DNA from: Paenibacillus roseus
GTDB lineage: Bacteria; Bacillota; Bacilli; Paenibacillales; Paenibacillaceae
Direction of reading: 5' to 3'
Assembly (NCBI RefSeq): GCF_016424485.1
Contig: NZ_JAELUP010000089.1
Coordinates: 1-64,000, forward strand
DNA: 64,000 nucleotides
A model generated the notes under the pieces. The model saw only the letters and a program-made list of their open reading frames with translations. It was not told where the DNA came from and did not search any database. Below are positions 1 to 8,011 of the stretch, one piece after another; positions within the stretch are counted from its first letter, which is position 1, and the number at the start of each line of letters is the position of its first letter. A program made the position numbers and the translations under genes.

Positions 1-165
1 AATACAATTAAACTGTTTATCAGTAAAGAAAAGTCAACTTTATTAATTTTTCTAACCTCCTCTTTTTTTTCTATATTATCAATCATTTGTATATTTATTT
101 TTTCGAAATAGTATCTATTTTGATATATTTAATTTAAGCTCAAAAATAAAATGAGTGCTTGACTT

Positions 166-254
166 GGAGGGAGGAGAAACGCTGCATGGCAGAGGACTCC
201 TCCATTTGCTGTTAAACCCGATTCTTTTGCAGGATGTAGTTCTACAAAGGAAAC
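166..254 (+). repeat. interspersed palindromic repeat, partial copy
   Basis: This stretch is a diverged, partial copy of the element at 434-596, in opposite orientation. Shared blocks in order are ACGCTG, GGCAGAGGA, a run ending GCTGTTAAA and CCGATTC, matching the reverse complement of the second element. The second half of the palindrome is missing or too diverged to see. Function is unknown; such elements are common in Paenibacillus intergenic space. Confidence 0.55.
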
Positions 255-433
255 ATTCATATTTAATTGTGATTTACAAAATCGATTTAATGGGTGTCAA
301 AAAATTTTTTTAGGTATGGATTTGGTAGCATGAAAGGTACTCAAAGACCATGCGATGTTTTTGTTTTCTGATACTTACAATTTATAAATTAATCCTTAAT
401 TTAATAGATAAACCTAAAAATTAGTGATTACTA

Positions 434-596
434 TAGAGGGGCTAGCAGCGAAGGGGCAGAGGAATTCTGGAGAAACGGTAGTGCTCGTATTTAAAGCCCG
501 ATTCCCCCTGTAAACCTCCGTTACAATAAAGGAATCGGACTTTAACAGCGATCGGAAGAATCCTCTGCCGCGCAGCGTCCCCTCCTTCTAGAGGGC
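434..596 (-). repeat. interspersed palindromic repeat, full copy
   Basis: A roughly 160 bp intergenic element with nested inverted repeats. The outer arms pair GGCAGAGGAATTCT (455-468) with AGAATCCTCTGCC (557-569), and the inner arms pair AAAGCCCGATTCC with GGAATCGGACTTT. The element could fold into a long branched hairpin as RNA. It has no open reading frame and no recognisable transposase target duplication. It lies upstream of the ABC-2 exporter operon and could act on its transcript or be a non-autonomous mobile repeat. Confidence 0.6.
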
Positions 597-743
597 AACC
601 ACTAATTTGGGTTTTGAGCCAATTTAACTGTATAAAAATGTCCTACAGAAGATAGAAATACATACTTGTTTCGTTTCTCCCATTCATTTATAGTAGATGA
701 ATATTTAGGATACTATTAAAGCGACCGGGGGAGGGGAGCCAAC

Positions 744-1775
744 ATGACCTTGATTCAGGTAGACAATCTGTATAAAGAGTTTAAAAGGCAAAAACGGAAA
801 GATGGCTTTTGGCAGCTTATGAAAAGTCTGGTCTATCGTGAATACGAGATGAAGACCGCTGTCGAGAACATCTCCTTCCAAATTGACCGTGGAGAAATTG
901 TCGGTTATATCGGTCCAAACGGTGCAGGCAAGTCCACCACGATTAAAATGATGGTAGGCATTCTGGTGCCAACATCCGGTCAAGTGCTTGTCAACGGTCT
1001 CGTCCCTTATCAAAACCGGATTGAAAATGCCCGCAAAATCGGCGCGGTGTTCGGTCAGAAAAGCCAGCTCTGGTGGGATACGCCCGTTATCGAATCACTT
1101 CGGCTTACCAGATATATGTACGACATCCCGGAGGACCGCTTCCATCAAAATATGAAGCTGTTCGATCAAGTGCTTGGTCTGGACGAATTCAAAACGGTTG
1201 CCGTTCGCTCGCTCAGTCTGGGGCAGCGGATGCGCGCGGACTTATGCGCAGCACTGCTGCATGATCCGGACATTCTGTATCTGGATGAGCCGACGATTGG
1301 CCTGGACGTTGTGGTTAAGGAAAGAATTCGGGAGTTTATTAAAGAAATTAATCGCCAGAGAGGGACGACCGTCATTCTGACGACGCATGATATGTCCGAT
1401 ATTGAAAAGCTGTGCAGCCGGGTTATGGTTGTCGATCAAGGCAAGCTGATGTATGACGGCAATTTAAGCACACTGAAGCATGATTTCGGCAACATGGAGT
1501 CGATGGAGCTAGAAACGACCGAGCCGTTTATAACCGAGCAGTCGCTTGTTCATATGGGGGTTTCCGTCAATGCCGGCGAGGATAACAAGACGCTGCTTAC
1601 GTATGACAAAAACGAAATCAATTCGTCTGCCATTATGAAATGGCTGATGGAGCGTTATACGGTAACAGATTTTAAAGTAAAGGAAACGGAAATTGAAGCC
1701 ATTATCCGCAATCTGTACGGTCAGTTCGAACAGGTTAAAAGCAAGCGGCAGGAGCAGGAAGTGAGCTTGGTATGA
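744..1775 (+). CDS. ABC-2 exporter ATP-binding protein
   Basis: This is the cytoplasmic ATPase of an ABC-2 type exporter (COG4586-like, DrrA-related), 343 residues. The Walker A GPNGAGKST is at residues 57-65, the signature LSLGQ near 157 and the Walker B ILYLDEPTIGLD near 178-187. A C-terminal extension of about 90 residues follows the nucleotide-binding domain, as in this subfamily. The ATG is preceded by GGGGGAGGGG at 726-735. Its stop overlaps the next gene as ATGA, so it is translationally coupled to the two permeases. The substrate cannot be read from sequence; related systems export drugs or viologens. Confidence 0.9.
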   Translation: MTLIQVDNLYKEFKRQKRKDGFWQLMKSLVYREYEMKTAVENISFQIDRGEIVGYIGPNGAGKSTTIKMMVGILVPTSGQVLVNGLVPYQNRIENARKIGAVFGQKSQLWWDTPVIESLRLTRYMYDIPEDRFHQNMKLFDQVLGLDEFKTVAVRSLSLGQRMRADLCAALLHDPDILYLDEPTIGLDVVVKERIREFIKEINRQRGTTVILTTHDMSDIEKLCSRVMVVDQGKLMYDGNLSTLKHDFGNMESMELETTEPFITEQSLVHMGVSVNAGEDNKTLLTYDKNEINSSAIMKWLMERYTVTDFKVKETEIEAIIRNLYGQFEQVKSKRQEQEVSLV

Positions 1776-2581
1776 AGCTGGTTCTCTACCGTGAAATGAC
1801 GATGAACTCATTCCGCTCTCTGCTCGCGTTTAGGGCGGAAGTTCTTTTGTTTCTGCTGTCGCAGGTGTTTAGAATCTTTATTCAAATTTATATTTGGCAC
1901 GCTTTATTTGACGGCAAGGATGCCTTGAATTCACAAGCAGGAGCAATCTCTCTGCATGAAATGATTACCTACGTTTTGATCAGCTCTGTCATCTCGGTCT
2001 TTGCGACTAATGATGTCATCTTCCGTGTCAGCTCCAAAGTGTCCTCGGGCGAGATCGCCATGGATCTAATAAAGCCGATGAGTTTTCGGTCCGTTGTTTT
2101 TTGCCAAATGCTTGGCAGCAATTTATACCGCATTCTATTTGAATTAGTACCTCTTATCGTCATCAGTATCTTATTTTTCCATGTTCAGCTCCCTTCCTTT
2201 GCTCACGGAATCGCCTTTTTATTGCTCGTTCTAGGCGGCTTGTTCCTGAACTTCGTGATTACATATACAATTGGGTTGATCGCTTTTTGGTACATTTTAA
2301 TCTGGCAGGTTAACATGTTATTAAACGGCCTGATCCGATTATTTTCCGGCGCATTTATTCCGATTTGGTTTTTCTCCGATTCGTTAATCCAAATCTCGTA
2401 CTTTTTACCGTTCCGCCTCATCTACTATGAGCCGATCTCCGTTTATCTGGGCAAAATCTCAAGCGTGGAAGAGCTGCTGCTGCTGTTTGCCCAGCAACTG
2501 GCCTGGATTGTCGGATTGCTGCTGCTGCAAAAATGGATGTGGACGAAAGCTGTAAAACGTCTTGTGCTGCAGGGAGGTTAA
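1772..2581 (+). CDS. ABC-2 exporter permease 1
   Basis: An integral membrane permease of 269 residues (PF06182-like, COG4587). About six hydrophobic segments are visible, and the N terminus starts with a short amphipathic stretch. It begins inside the last codons of the ATPase gene (ATGA overlap) and ends 1 bp before the next permease, whose ribosome site GGGAGG lies in its own last codons. It presumably forms a heterodimeric channel with the downstream permease. The family call rests on the size, topology and gene order. Confidence 0.85.
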   Translation: MKLVLYREMTMNSFRSLLAFRAEVLLFLLSQVFRIFIQIYIWHALFDGKDALNSQAGAISLHEMITYVLISSVISVFATNDVIFRVSSKVSSGEIAMDLIKPMSFRSVVFCQMLGSNLYRILFELVPLIVISILFFHVQLPSFAHGIAFLLLVLGGLFLNFVITYTIGLIAFWYILIWQVNMLLNGLIRLFSGAFIPIWFFSDSLIQISYFLPFRLIYYEPISVYLGKISSVEELLLLFAQQLAWIVGLLLLQKWMWTKAVKRLVLQGG

Positions 2582-2582
2582 C

Positions 2583-3386
2583 ATGAGATATTTGAAGCTT
2601 TATATGCGCTTTATCCCTGTTTATTTTAAAAGCAAAACGGAGTATGGTTTTGGCTTTTACATGGACTTTATCGGCTTTGCCATTTCACATGTCGTCAGCT
2701 ATATGGTTATTTGGGCGCTTATGAGCCGTTTTGAGACGATCAACGGCTGGAATATGTACGAAGTGATGCTCATTTACACATTAAATCTCATTACGTTTGG
2801 AATTGCGGGCGCCTTTTTCTTTTTTCAGATGGATGATGTAGAAAACATGGTGCACCAGGGGAACTTTGACGGCTTTTTAGTGAAGCCGATCAACCCGTTT
2901 ATTCATATGATTATTAAAAGTTTCGGCCATTTTTACTTGGGCGATATTGTCATTGCCATCATAATGCTCGCTTTTTGCTTTCAAAAGCTGGGCTTGAGTC
3001 CCGATATGATCGCCTACGCCAAGCTGATCTTTGTTTTGCTAGGGGCTGTACTCGTTCAAGCTTCCTTTATTGTGATGACTGGCTCAATGTGCTTCTGGCT
3101 CGTGCGTTCCCGATCCATCATGAATATTGTCTTGTTCGGCATGCGCGGCTTTGTCGATTACCCGATCTCGATTTACAGCAAGTTCATCCGGATTTTACTG
3201 ACATTCGTTATTCCGTACGGCTTTGTAAACTTTTACCCGGCCCAAATCATATTAGACAAGCAAGACGGCGCTTTGTTTGCCGGCTGGCTGCCTTATGCAA
3301 CGCCAGTTGTTGGGCTGATCCTGTTTATGATCGCGTACAAGGTGTATATGACGGGCATTAATCGTTACCAAGGAACAGGGAGTTAG
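2583..3386 (+). CDS. ABC-2 exporter permease 2
   Basis: The second integral membrane subunit (COG3694-like), about 267 residues with six hydrophobic segments. I chose the ATG at 2583 because GGGAGG lies at the correct distance; an in-frame codon 21 bp upstream lacks a ribosome site and sits deep in the previous gene. It completes the three-gene exporter operon, which ends at the hairpin at 3404-3439. Confidence 0.87.
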   Translation: MRYLKLYMRFIPVYFKSKTEYGFGFYMDFIGFAISHVVSYMVIWALMSRFETINGWNMYEVMLIYTLNLITFGIAGAFFFFQMDDVENMVHQGNFDGFLVKPINPFIHMIIKSFGHFYLGDIVIAIIMLAFCFQKLGLSPDMIAYAKLIFVLLGAVLVQASFIVMTGSMCFWLVRSRSIMNIVLFGMRGFVDYPISIYSKFIRILLTFVIPYGFVNFYPAQIILDKQDGALFAGWLPYATPVVGLILFMIAYKVYMTGINRYQGTGS

Positions 3387-3403
3387 CTAATAAATGGTCA
3401 AGC

Positions 3404-3439
3404 CCCACCGCTAGAGTCCATCTTGCGCGGTGGGTTTTT
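3404..3439 (+). terminator. terminator of the ABC-2 operon
   Basis: CCCACCGC at 3404-3411 pairs with GCGGTGGG at 3427-3434, followed by five T. It lies 18 bp behind the last permease gene. Confidence 0.9.
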
Positions 3440-3549
3440 GCTGTGTTCTCTTACAAGCGATATTTCTAAATAATTGCTGCCTAGAGTGAAGCTATGTCGT
3501 ATCATTTATTGGCGAATTTTAAGAAACAAGGTCGAAAATAGGTCTCAAT

Positions 3550-3592
3550 TGTGATTTTTTTCACATACAACATTAATGAAATAAGTCATACT
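3550..3592 (+). promoter_or_regulatory. FNR box and class II promoter of the DoxX gene
   Basis: TGTGATTTTTTTCACA (3550-3565) is a perfect FNR/CRP palindrome TGTGA-N6-TCACA. A -10 hexamer CATACT follows at 3587-3592, placing the box centre at about -41.5 from the expected start near 3599. This is the geometry of a class II activated promoter, and no good -35 box is needed. The same spacing recurs at three further promoters in the next 2.3 kb. Confidence 0.8.
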
Positions 3593-3645
3593 GTAGATGT
3601 AGCAAAGATCACATCAAAGATTAAGTAGTGAGGGGAGATGTCAAC

Positions 3646-4188
3646 ATGATTAGAAAATGGTGGACTGAGCATACGGGGGCTTCGGCTCTGCTTGCCTTAC
3701 TGAGGATTTATCTGGGGTGGCAATGGTTAGTGGCGGGGTGGCATAAGCTTGCGGCGGTTAAACCGTTTGACGCGACAGGGTTTTTGAACCAGGCGATAAC
3801 TAGCCCGGTGGCGGAAAAGGGAACAGGTGCAGTACTTTATCCGACCTTTACAGCCTTTATAGAGCACTTTGCCTTGCCGAATGTGAAGCTGATTAATTTT
3901 ATGATTCCGCTGGGCGAATTCCTGGTCGGTCTGGGCCTTATTCTTGGGTGGCTGACGCTGACGGCAACATTCTTCGGACTGCTCATGAACTTCATGTTCA
4001 TGTTTGCCGGTACGGTATCGACGAATCCGTGGCTGATACTGTTTGGCTTCCTGATTATCTTGGGTGGCGCGAATGCCGGACGCTTCGGTATTGATTATTA
4101 CATCCGTCCGTTTGTCAATAAGACGATTGCCAGATTGAGAAAAGGCAATACACCGGTCAGCAGCGACCATCCAAATCGACCAGCCTGA
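3646..4188 (+). CDS. DoxX/DoxD-like membrane protein
   Basis: A 180-residue membrane protein with four hydrophobic segments and the DoxX-type start LLRIYLGWQWLVAGWHKL. DoxX/DoxD proteins include the small subunit of thiosulfate:quinone oxidoreductase and other quinone-linked or redox-related proteins; the exact activity here is unknown. The ATG at 3646 follows GAGGGGAG; a GTG 18 bp upstream overlaps that ribosome site and is unlikely. The FNR box upstream suggests induction when oxygen is low. The gene is monocistronic and converges on fnr. Confidence 0.82.
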   Translation: MIRKWWTEHTGASALLALLRIYLGWQWLVAGWHKLAAVKPFDATGFLNQAITSPVAEKGTGAVLYPTFTAFIEHFALPNVKLINFMIPLGEFLVGLGLILGWLTLTATFFGLLMNFMFMFAGTVSTNPWLILFGFLIILGGANAGRFGIDYYIRPFVNKTIARLRKGNTPVSSDHPNRPA

Positions 4189-4250
4189 GTTAGTGGAAAT
4201 CGACAAGTGTAAACGGCTGGCAGTCGTGAGACTGCCAGTCAATCCTGAAG

Positions 4251-4294
4251 AAATCCCCTTTAGTTCCTGCAGAGAGGACAACTAAAGGGGATTT
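4251..4294. terminator. bidirectional terminator between doxX-like gene and fnr
   Basis: AAATCCCCTTTAGTT (4251-4265) pairs perfectly with AACTAAAGGGGATTT (4280-4294), giving A and T tracts for both strands. A second hairpin (GGCTGGCAGTC with GACTGCCAGTC, about 4216-4240) lies just upstream and may support termination of the plus-strand transcript. Confidence 0.85.
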
Positions 4295-4316
4295 CTGATC
4301 AAGCCTGTGGCTTCGG

Positions 4317-5039
4317 TTACATTCTGCAAATATCTTTGGGACAGTTCTCGCAGTGACAAATATCCCGCAAATAATTGATATCATGGATGACCAGATGTTG
4401 CTGGTCGTAAGACAGCACGCCGCGCGCCTTGAGATCGTTAAGCATCCGGTTGACACTTTCCCGTGTCGCTCCGATCATTTCGGCCAAATCGGTGTGGGTC
4501 TGCTTGCTGGAAATGTAAATGCCATCATTCCGCTGCACACCATACGAGTTGGACAGACGAATCAGCGTAGAGCAGAGGGCGCCCGGCTTGCCGAACATCA
4601 TAAGATCCCTGAACTTCGTTTGCGTAACCCGGTGCATGAGCCCCATCCATTTCATAAATTCCACTGCCAGCTCTCCATGCCGCCAGAGCAAAATTTCCAG
4701 GTCACGCTGCTGGATGACTCCGATTACCGTATCCTCCAACGTATCCGCGCGGAACGCGTGCGTTGATTGCTGAAACGGATCGACTTGCCCGAACAAATCT
4801 CCCTCCTGATGGATGCACATAATAATCTGCTTGCCATCCGGCGAGGTTTTCGTTATTTTCACACTGCCTGACTTCAAATAGTATAGTTTATCCGCGTGAT
4901 CTCCTTCTTCATAGAGGGAGGTATTGGCAGGCCATTTTTTGTCATACATGATTTCTGTCAGCTTTACCAGACTTTCCGACGAAAAGCAAGACGTATTCCG
5001 TATTCCCGTATCCTGAACTTGTGATTCATATGCGGTCAT
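4317..5039 (-). CDS. fnr: Bacillus-type FNR oxygen-sensing regulator
   Basis: A Crp/Fnr family transcription factor of 240 residues with an N-terminal cyclic-nucleotide-like domain and a C-terminal winged helix (recognition region ATRESVNRML). It lacks the N-terminal cysteines of the E. coli protein but ends in C230-X2-C233-X4-C238, the spacing of the 4Fe-4S ligands in Bacillus subtilis Fnr; C228 is an extra cysteine. The ATG at 5039 has GGAGGGG ahead of it; a start five codons upstream would lie over that site. A perfect FNR box at 5096-5111 and a TATAAT at 5073-5068 indicate positive autoregulation. The neighbours doxX-like and mobA-like also carry FNR boxes. Confidence 0.92.
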   Translation of the reverse strand: MTAYESQVQDTGIRNTSCFSSESLVKLTEIMYDKKWPANTSLYEEGDHADKLYYLKSGSVKITKTSPDGKQIIMCIHQEGDLFGQVDPFQQSTHAFRADTLEDTVIGVIQQRDLEILLWRHGELAVEFMKWMGLMHRVTQTKFRDLMMFGKPGALCSTLIRLSNSYGVQRNDGIYISSKQTHTDLAEMIGATRESVNRMLNDLKARGVLSYDQQHLVIHDINYLRDICHCENCPKDICRM

Positions 5040-5067
5040 GTGGATCCCCTCCAATACTGATAATCTT

Positions 5068-5111
5068 ATTATATACGGAAAATATTGTTTTTGAGTGTGA
5101 TAAATATCACA
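5068..5111 (-). promoter_or_regulatory. FNR box and promoter of fnr
   Basis: TGTGATAAATATCACA (5096-5111) is a perfect FNR palindrome. On the minus strand a perfect TATAAT is at 5073-5068, so the box centre lies about 42 bp upstream of the expected start. This fits class II autoactivation of fnr. Confidence 0.82.
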
Positions 5112-5134
5112 CCGTGGTGACGGAATGCCAGAAA

Positions 5135-5177
5135 CGTGAGATATCTCACAGCCAAAATGTTTTCTGGGTGGTTTAAT
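5135..5177 (+). promoter_or_regulatory. FNR box and promoter of the mobA-like gene
   Basis: CGTGAGATATCTCACA (5135-5150) matches the FNR palindrome in nine of ten conserved bases. The hexamer TTTAAT at 5172-5177 begins 29.5 bp from the box centre, the same distance as at the doxX-like promoter. It sits back to back with the fnr promoter. Confidence 0.75.
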
Positions 5178-5209
5178 TAAAGCTAAAATCAGGGAGGGAG
5201 GAGAAAAGG

Positions 5210-5797
5210 ATGGATGTAACAGGAGTCATTTTGGCGGGAAGCCGAGCTTCCAGGACAGCGGGGAAACCAAGTCATGCTTTTTGGTTCTACAATGGGGAGA
5301 TGATGTTGGAGCGCCAGCTTTCATCCATGCGTCAGTTTTGCAAAGAACGAATTGTAGTCACCGATTCCCCGAAGCCATTTTTGGATGTGCTTGACCCCAA
5401 TGTTCGGCTTATTACCGATTTCGCTGCAGGGAACGGTCCGCTCGGAGGGTTGCATGCTGCGCTCCACCTGTCGACTCATCCGGTTATCTGGGCTGTTGCC
5501 TGTGATTTGCCGCTTTTGAACAGCAAGGCAGCGGAGTATATGACTCATAAGCTGGAAGGCTATGATGCAGTTGTACCGGTGCTTAATAACCGATTGCAGC
5601 CTTGGTTCGGTATTTATGACAAGCGCTGTGCGAAGGTAGCGTCAGAGCTTCTGAACCATGGTCTGACATCTCCTCTGGTGTTTTTGTCCTTTATACAATA
5701 TAAGCCGGTTCCGGCTTTTGAATTTTTGGAACACGGCATTGATCCCGGCTTTTTGTATAGGCTCAGCCATCCGAATGAGATGACGCGGCCATCTTGA
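5210..5797 (+). CDS. mobA: MobA-like molybdenum cofactor nucleotidyltransferase, divergent
   Basis: A 195-residue protein with a nucleotide-diphospho-sugar-transferase fold, resembling molybdopterin guanylyltransferase, which attaches GMP to molybdopterin for enzymes such as nitrate reductase. Supporting segments are VTGVILAG at the start, GPLGGLHAAL, the metal-site ACDLPLL and QPWFGIYD. The usual LAGGxSxRMGxxK loop is degraded to LAGSRASRTAGK, and the C-terminal NxNTPED motif is not evident. It may therefore be a diverged paralogue rather than the main MobA. The ribosome site is GGGAGGGAGGAG. Placement next to fnr with its own FNR box supports a role in anaerobic molybdoenzyme maturation. 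Confidence 0.7.
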   Translation: MDVTGVILAGSRASRTAGKPSHAFWFYNGEMMLERQLSSMRQFCKERIVVTDSPKPFLDVLDPNVRLITDFAAGNGPLGGLHAALHLSTHPVIWAVACDLPLLNSKAAEYMTHKLEGYDAVVPVLNNRLQPWFGIYDKRCAKVASELLNHGLTSPLVFLSFIQYKPVPAFEFLEHGIDPGFLYRLSHPNEMTRPS

Positions 5798-5826
5798 TCA
5801 TAGAAATCATTCACGAGTTCTGGCCG

Positions 5827-5869
5827 TGTGACAAAAATCACAGCACATATTCAGATAAACAGTTATAAT
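5827..5869 (+). promoter_or_regulatory. orphan FNR class II promoter
   Basis: TGTGACAAAAATCACA (5827-5842) is a perfect FNR palindrome, followed by a perfect TATAAT at 5864-5869. The distance from box centre to -10 is 29.5 bp, identical to the doxX-like and mobA-like promoters. Transcription should start near 5876. No clear protein gene follows for about 600 bp. Confidence 0.8.
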
Positions 5870-5875
5870 AGAAGT

Positions 5876-6430
5876 ATTCAAGGGAATACATTCGGGCTAA
5901 CCAAGCCGCGTTCCCAATGCAAAGGGGGAAATTAATACTCAGAGCTGTATGCTCAATTGCATGAAGTATGAAGGTAATACGTTAAGCCACAGTCTCAGCA
6001 GCATCGAGAAGATAAGGCTTTACCTGCACGAACAACAGACAAGATGATGGAGCCTTCCACTCCAAGATATGAGAGAGCTGATTCCATGGCATGAACGGAT
6101 ACTCGAATCGGCTAATTCGTCTCCGGGTTCCCCCGGGCTATACCTCCCGGTTGGAGACATTAGAATATACACCCTATAAGCGCAGCGGCTGCCGCATCCC
6201 TTTAACCGGCAGACACGCTGCGCGCATACAATGAAAATCAAGCAGTCGGATGAAAAGTTTCCTTGTAAAGAGGAGATTTTCTTCCGGCTGTTTCTGCTAT
6301 ATACGTGGAACGAAAGAAACGAAAGAAACGAAAGAAACGAAAGAAACGAAAGTAGCGTGGCGAAGTCTGGAGGAACCCGGAAAATGAAGTCAAGCGCCCG
6401 TTTACGTTTTGAGCCGAAAAATTTTTGCTG
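5876..6430 (+). other. gene-poor segment behind the orphan FNR promoter
   Basis: No convincing gene is seen here. A 32-codon frame runs from an ATG at 5949 to a TGA at 6047; it extends upstream in frame to an ATT placed 2 bp behind a GGGGG site near 5926, so a lost or non-standard start is possible. Two strong hairpins follow: GTCTCC...GGAGAC with an inner CCGGG/CCCGG (about 6119-6158), and GCGCAGCG-GCTGCCG pairing with CGGCAG-ACACGCTGCGC (about 6180-6223). Neither has a clear T tract. The segment may encode an anaerobically induced small RNA or small protein, or be the remnant of a lost operon. Confidence 0.4.
6309..6352 (+). repeat. 9-bp direct tandem repeat
   Basis: The unit AACGAAAGA is repeated 4.9 times without mismatch. 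It lies about 85 bp upstream of the ECF promoter. In one frame it reads Asn-Glu-Arg repeats, but the surrounding 66-codon frame has no good ribosome site. Copy number could vary by slippage. Confidence 0.85.
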
Positions 6431-6435
6431 AACAC

Positions 6436-6464
6436 GGAACCAGTTCCTCTCTTGTATTGTCTAA
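6436..6464 (+). promoter_or_regulatory. ECF-type sigma promoter
   Basis: GGAACC (6436-6441), a 17-bp spacer and GTCTAA (6459-6464) match the general ECF promoter pattern GGAAC/CGTCTAA. It lies directly ahead of the sigma factor remnant and would have given autoregulation. The leader is very short and includes the ribosome site GGAGGTGAG. Confidence 0.6.
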
Positions 6465-6483
6465 TAGATGGAGGTGAGGATAT

Positions 6484-7002
6484 TTGGATGATTCAGACTG
6501 GAAATATGTCGAGCAGATGGATACAGATGGTCTACAGCATCTTATGTCTGCTTACGGTCAGGACATATGGAATCTGGCTTTCCTGTTGACGAAGCGCCAT
6601 CATTTGGCGGATGACATTACGCAGGATGTTTTTATTAAAGTGTATCAATCCATTCATCTGTTCCGTGGAGCATCCAGTATGAAAACCTGGCTGTTGTCCA
6701 TTACACGGAATATTGCCATTAATTATTTGCGGACCGCTTTTATGCGGAAGGTGACTTTGACAAGCTGGATTTCAACCCAGGGGGTTAACGCATCGGCTGA
6801 AAAAGAAGTGCTGGAACAGTCGGTTGCCGAGGAGATTTGGCGCGTTGTGCTGGAGTTGCCGTTAAAGCTGAGAGAAGCGCTGATTTTACATGCCAAATAT
6901 GAGCTGTCCATGAAGGAAATAGCCAGTGTGCTTGGGGTATCATCCACAAGCAGCGGACCCGTCGGACCAGGCGGATTATGGTTGCAGCCGCAGCCTTTAT
7001 GA
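6484..7002 (+). pseudogene. ECF sigma factor, 3' end lost by deletion
   Basis: Residues 1-155 are a normal ECF sigma-70 factor: region 2 contains DDITQDVFIKVYQS and MKTWLLSITRNIAINYLR; region 4 contains LPLKLREALILHAKYELSMKEIASVLGVS. Right after the start of the region 4 recognition helix the protein runs into an unrelated Gly/Pro tail and stops. The DNA there reads in another frame as the membrane segment of the anti-sigma factor, so a deletion has joined the two genes. The TTG start is preceded by GGAGGTGAGG. DNA recognition of the -35 element is probably lost. Confidence 0.75.
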
Positions 7003-7957
7003 TCATTGCAGGAATTGCGGCCTATCAAGGCAAGATCGGAGAATAGGCAACAGGCTACTGGAAGGAGATCACGGTGCGGCAGGTCCCTCCAGAATCTATT
7101 GATCCTCCAAATTAGACCGAAGAAGAACCCAAGGAACCGGAGAAGCTGTTCCCGATTAAAATCAAAGCGGCATCCGGGGTGCTGAAGGATGTATGGCCTA
7201 TTGATGACGTCTCCGATATATTCATTTATAATGAACGGACCGGAGAAAAGATTGAAATTCCCAAGGAGCGTCAGTATGTCGTGACCCAAGCGCTTGCCTG
7301 GACGGACCTTGACAAGGCAAGGGCCTTGAAACCAGATGATAAGGGATATATGGTGACCTTGGCGCTGTACATGCAAGATGGGAAGGAATATGGTTTCCGT
7401 TACAACCCGGTGCAAAATACGTTTGATTTGGACAGCGGGCAATATTATGCCAATGACAAAATGTTGTTGCTCCTCAAAGGACTGCTGGAGCCGGACTCCA
7501 GATTAGCTGAACTGGATCGCTTGCTGGAGCAGGCGCGCGTGGAATATTCAGCCGATGACAGCGCCAAATCGACGAAAGCTTCATGTATGATTTTCGGCGT
7601 TTGCTGGTGGATGGCAGCGATTTTTACGCGTGGCAAAAGCGGCCTGCTGTTTTCAGTAACGTACAGCTTTATCTTTATTATGACAGTATGGTAGAAAAGA
7701 TCGCCACAATGGGAGAATACGGCGGGGCCGATAACCTGATTGTTCTCAATTCTCAATTCGTGTTTGCCAGCAGCGACTATAAAACGGTGGACGGCATTGG
7801 TGTTGGGTCTCTTGAAGCAGAGGTGCTTGAGAAGCTGGGCAAGCCGAATTTGAAGACAAAGACAGGTTGGGGCTATAAATCCGGAGATTATGCAGCATTC
7901 TACCTTTATTTTGAAGAAGGCGTCGTCAAGTATATGTCCATCGGCATGCCTTCATAG
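6957..7957 (+). pseudogene. anti-sigma factor / DUF-type extracytoplasmic regulator, degraded
   Basis: One reading frame gives RRIMVAAAAFMIIAGIAAYQ, a single membrane segment, then continues through two TAG stops (7045-7047 and 7111-7113) into a long extracytoplasmic region (from about 7114) rich in Asp, Lys and Tyr. Near 7580 the coding frame shifts, and the end (7583-7957) is an outer domain with a BamE/SmpA-like pattern (GVGSLEAEVLEKLGKP). With the missing N terminus this is at least four lesions. It was probably the partner of the upstream ECF sigma factor. Confidence 0.7.
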
Positions 7958-8011
7958 AAGAACGAGTCAGCATTCCGGGCGATTCTCATACGAACAGGAG
8001 GTTCATTTATC

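Noticed and set aside
6309..6352. Tandem repeat as a CRISPR array
   Set aside because: The unit is 9 bp without spacers and there are no cas genes.
6231..6431. 66-codon frame containing Asn-Glu-Arg repeats
   Set aside because: The repeats reflect the 9-bp DNA repeat, and there is no ribosome site; low-complexity artefact is the simplest reading.
7045..7113. Read-through or recoding of two TAG stops in the anti-sigma region
   Set aside because: The gene also lacks its N terminus and has a later frameshift, so decay is far more likely than recoding.
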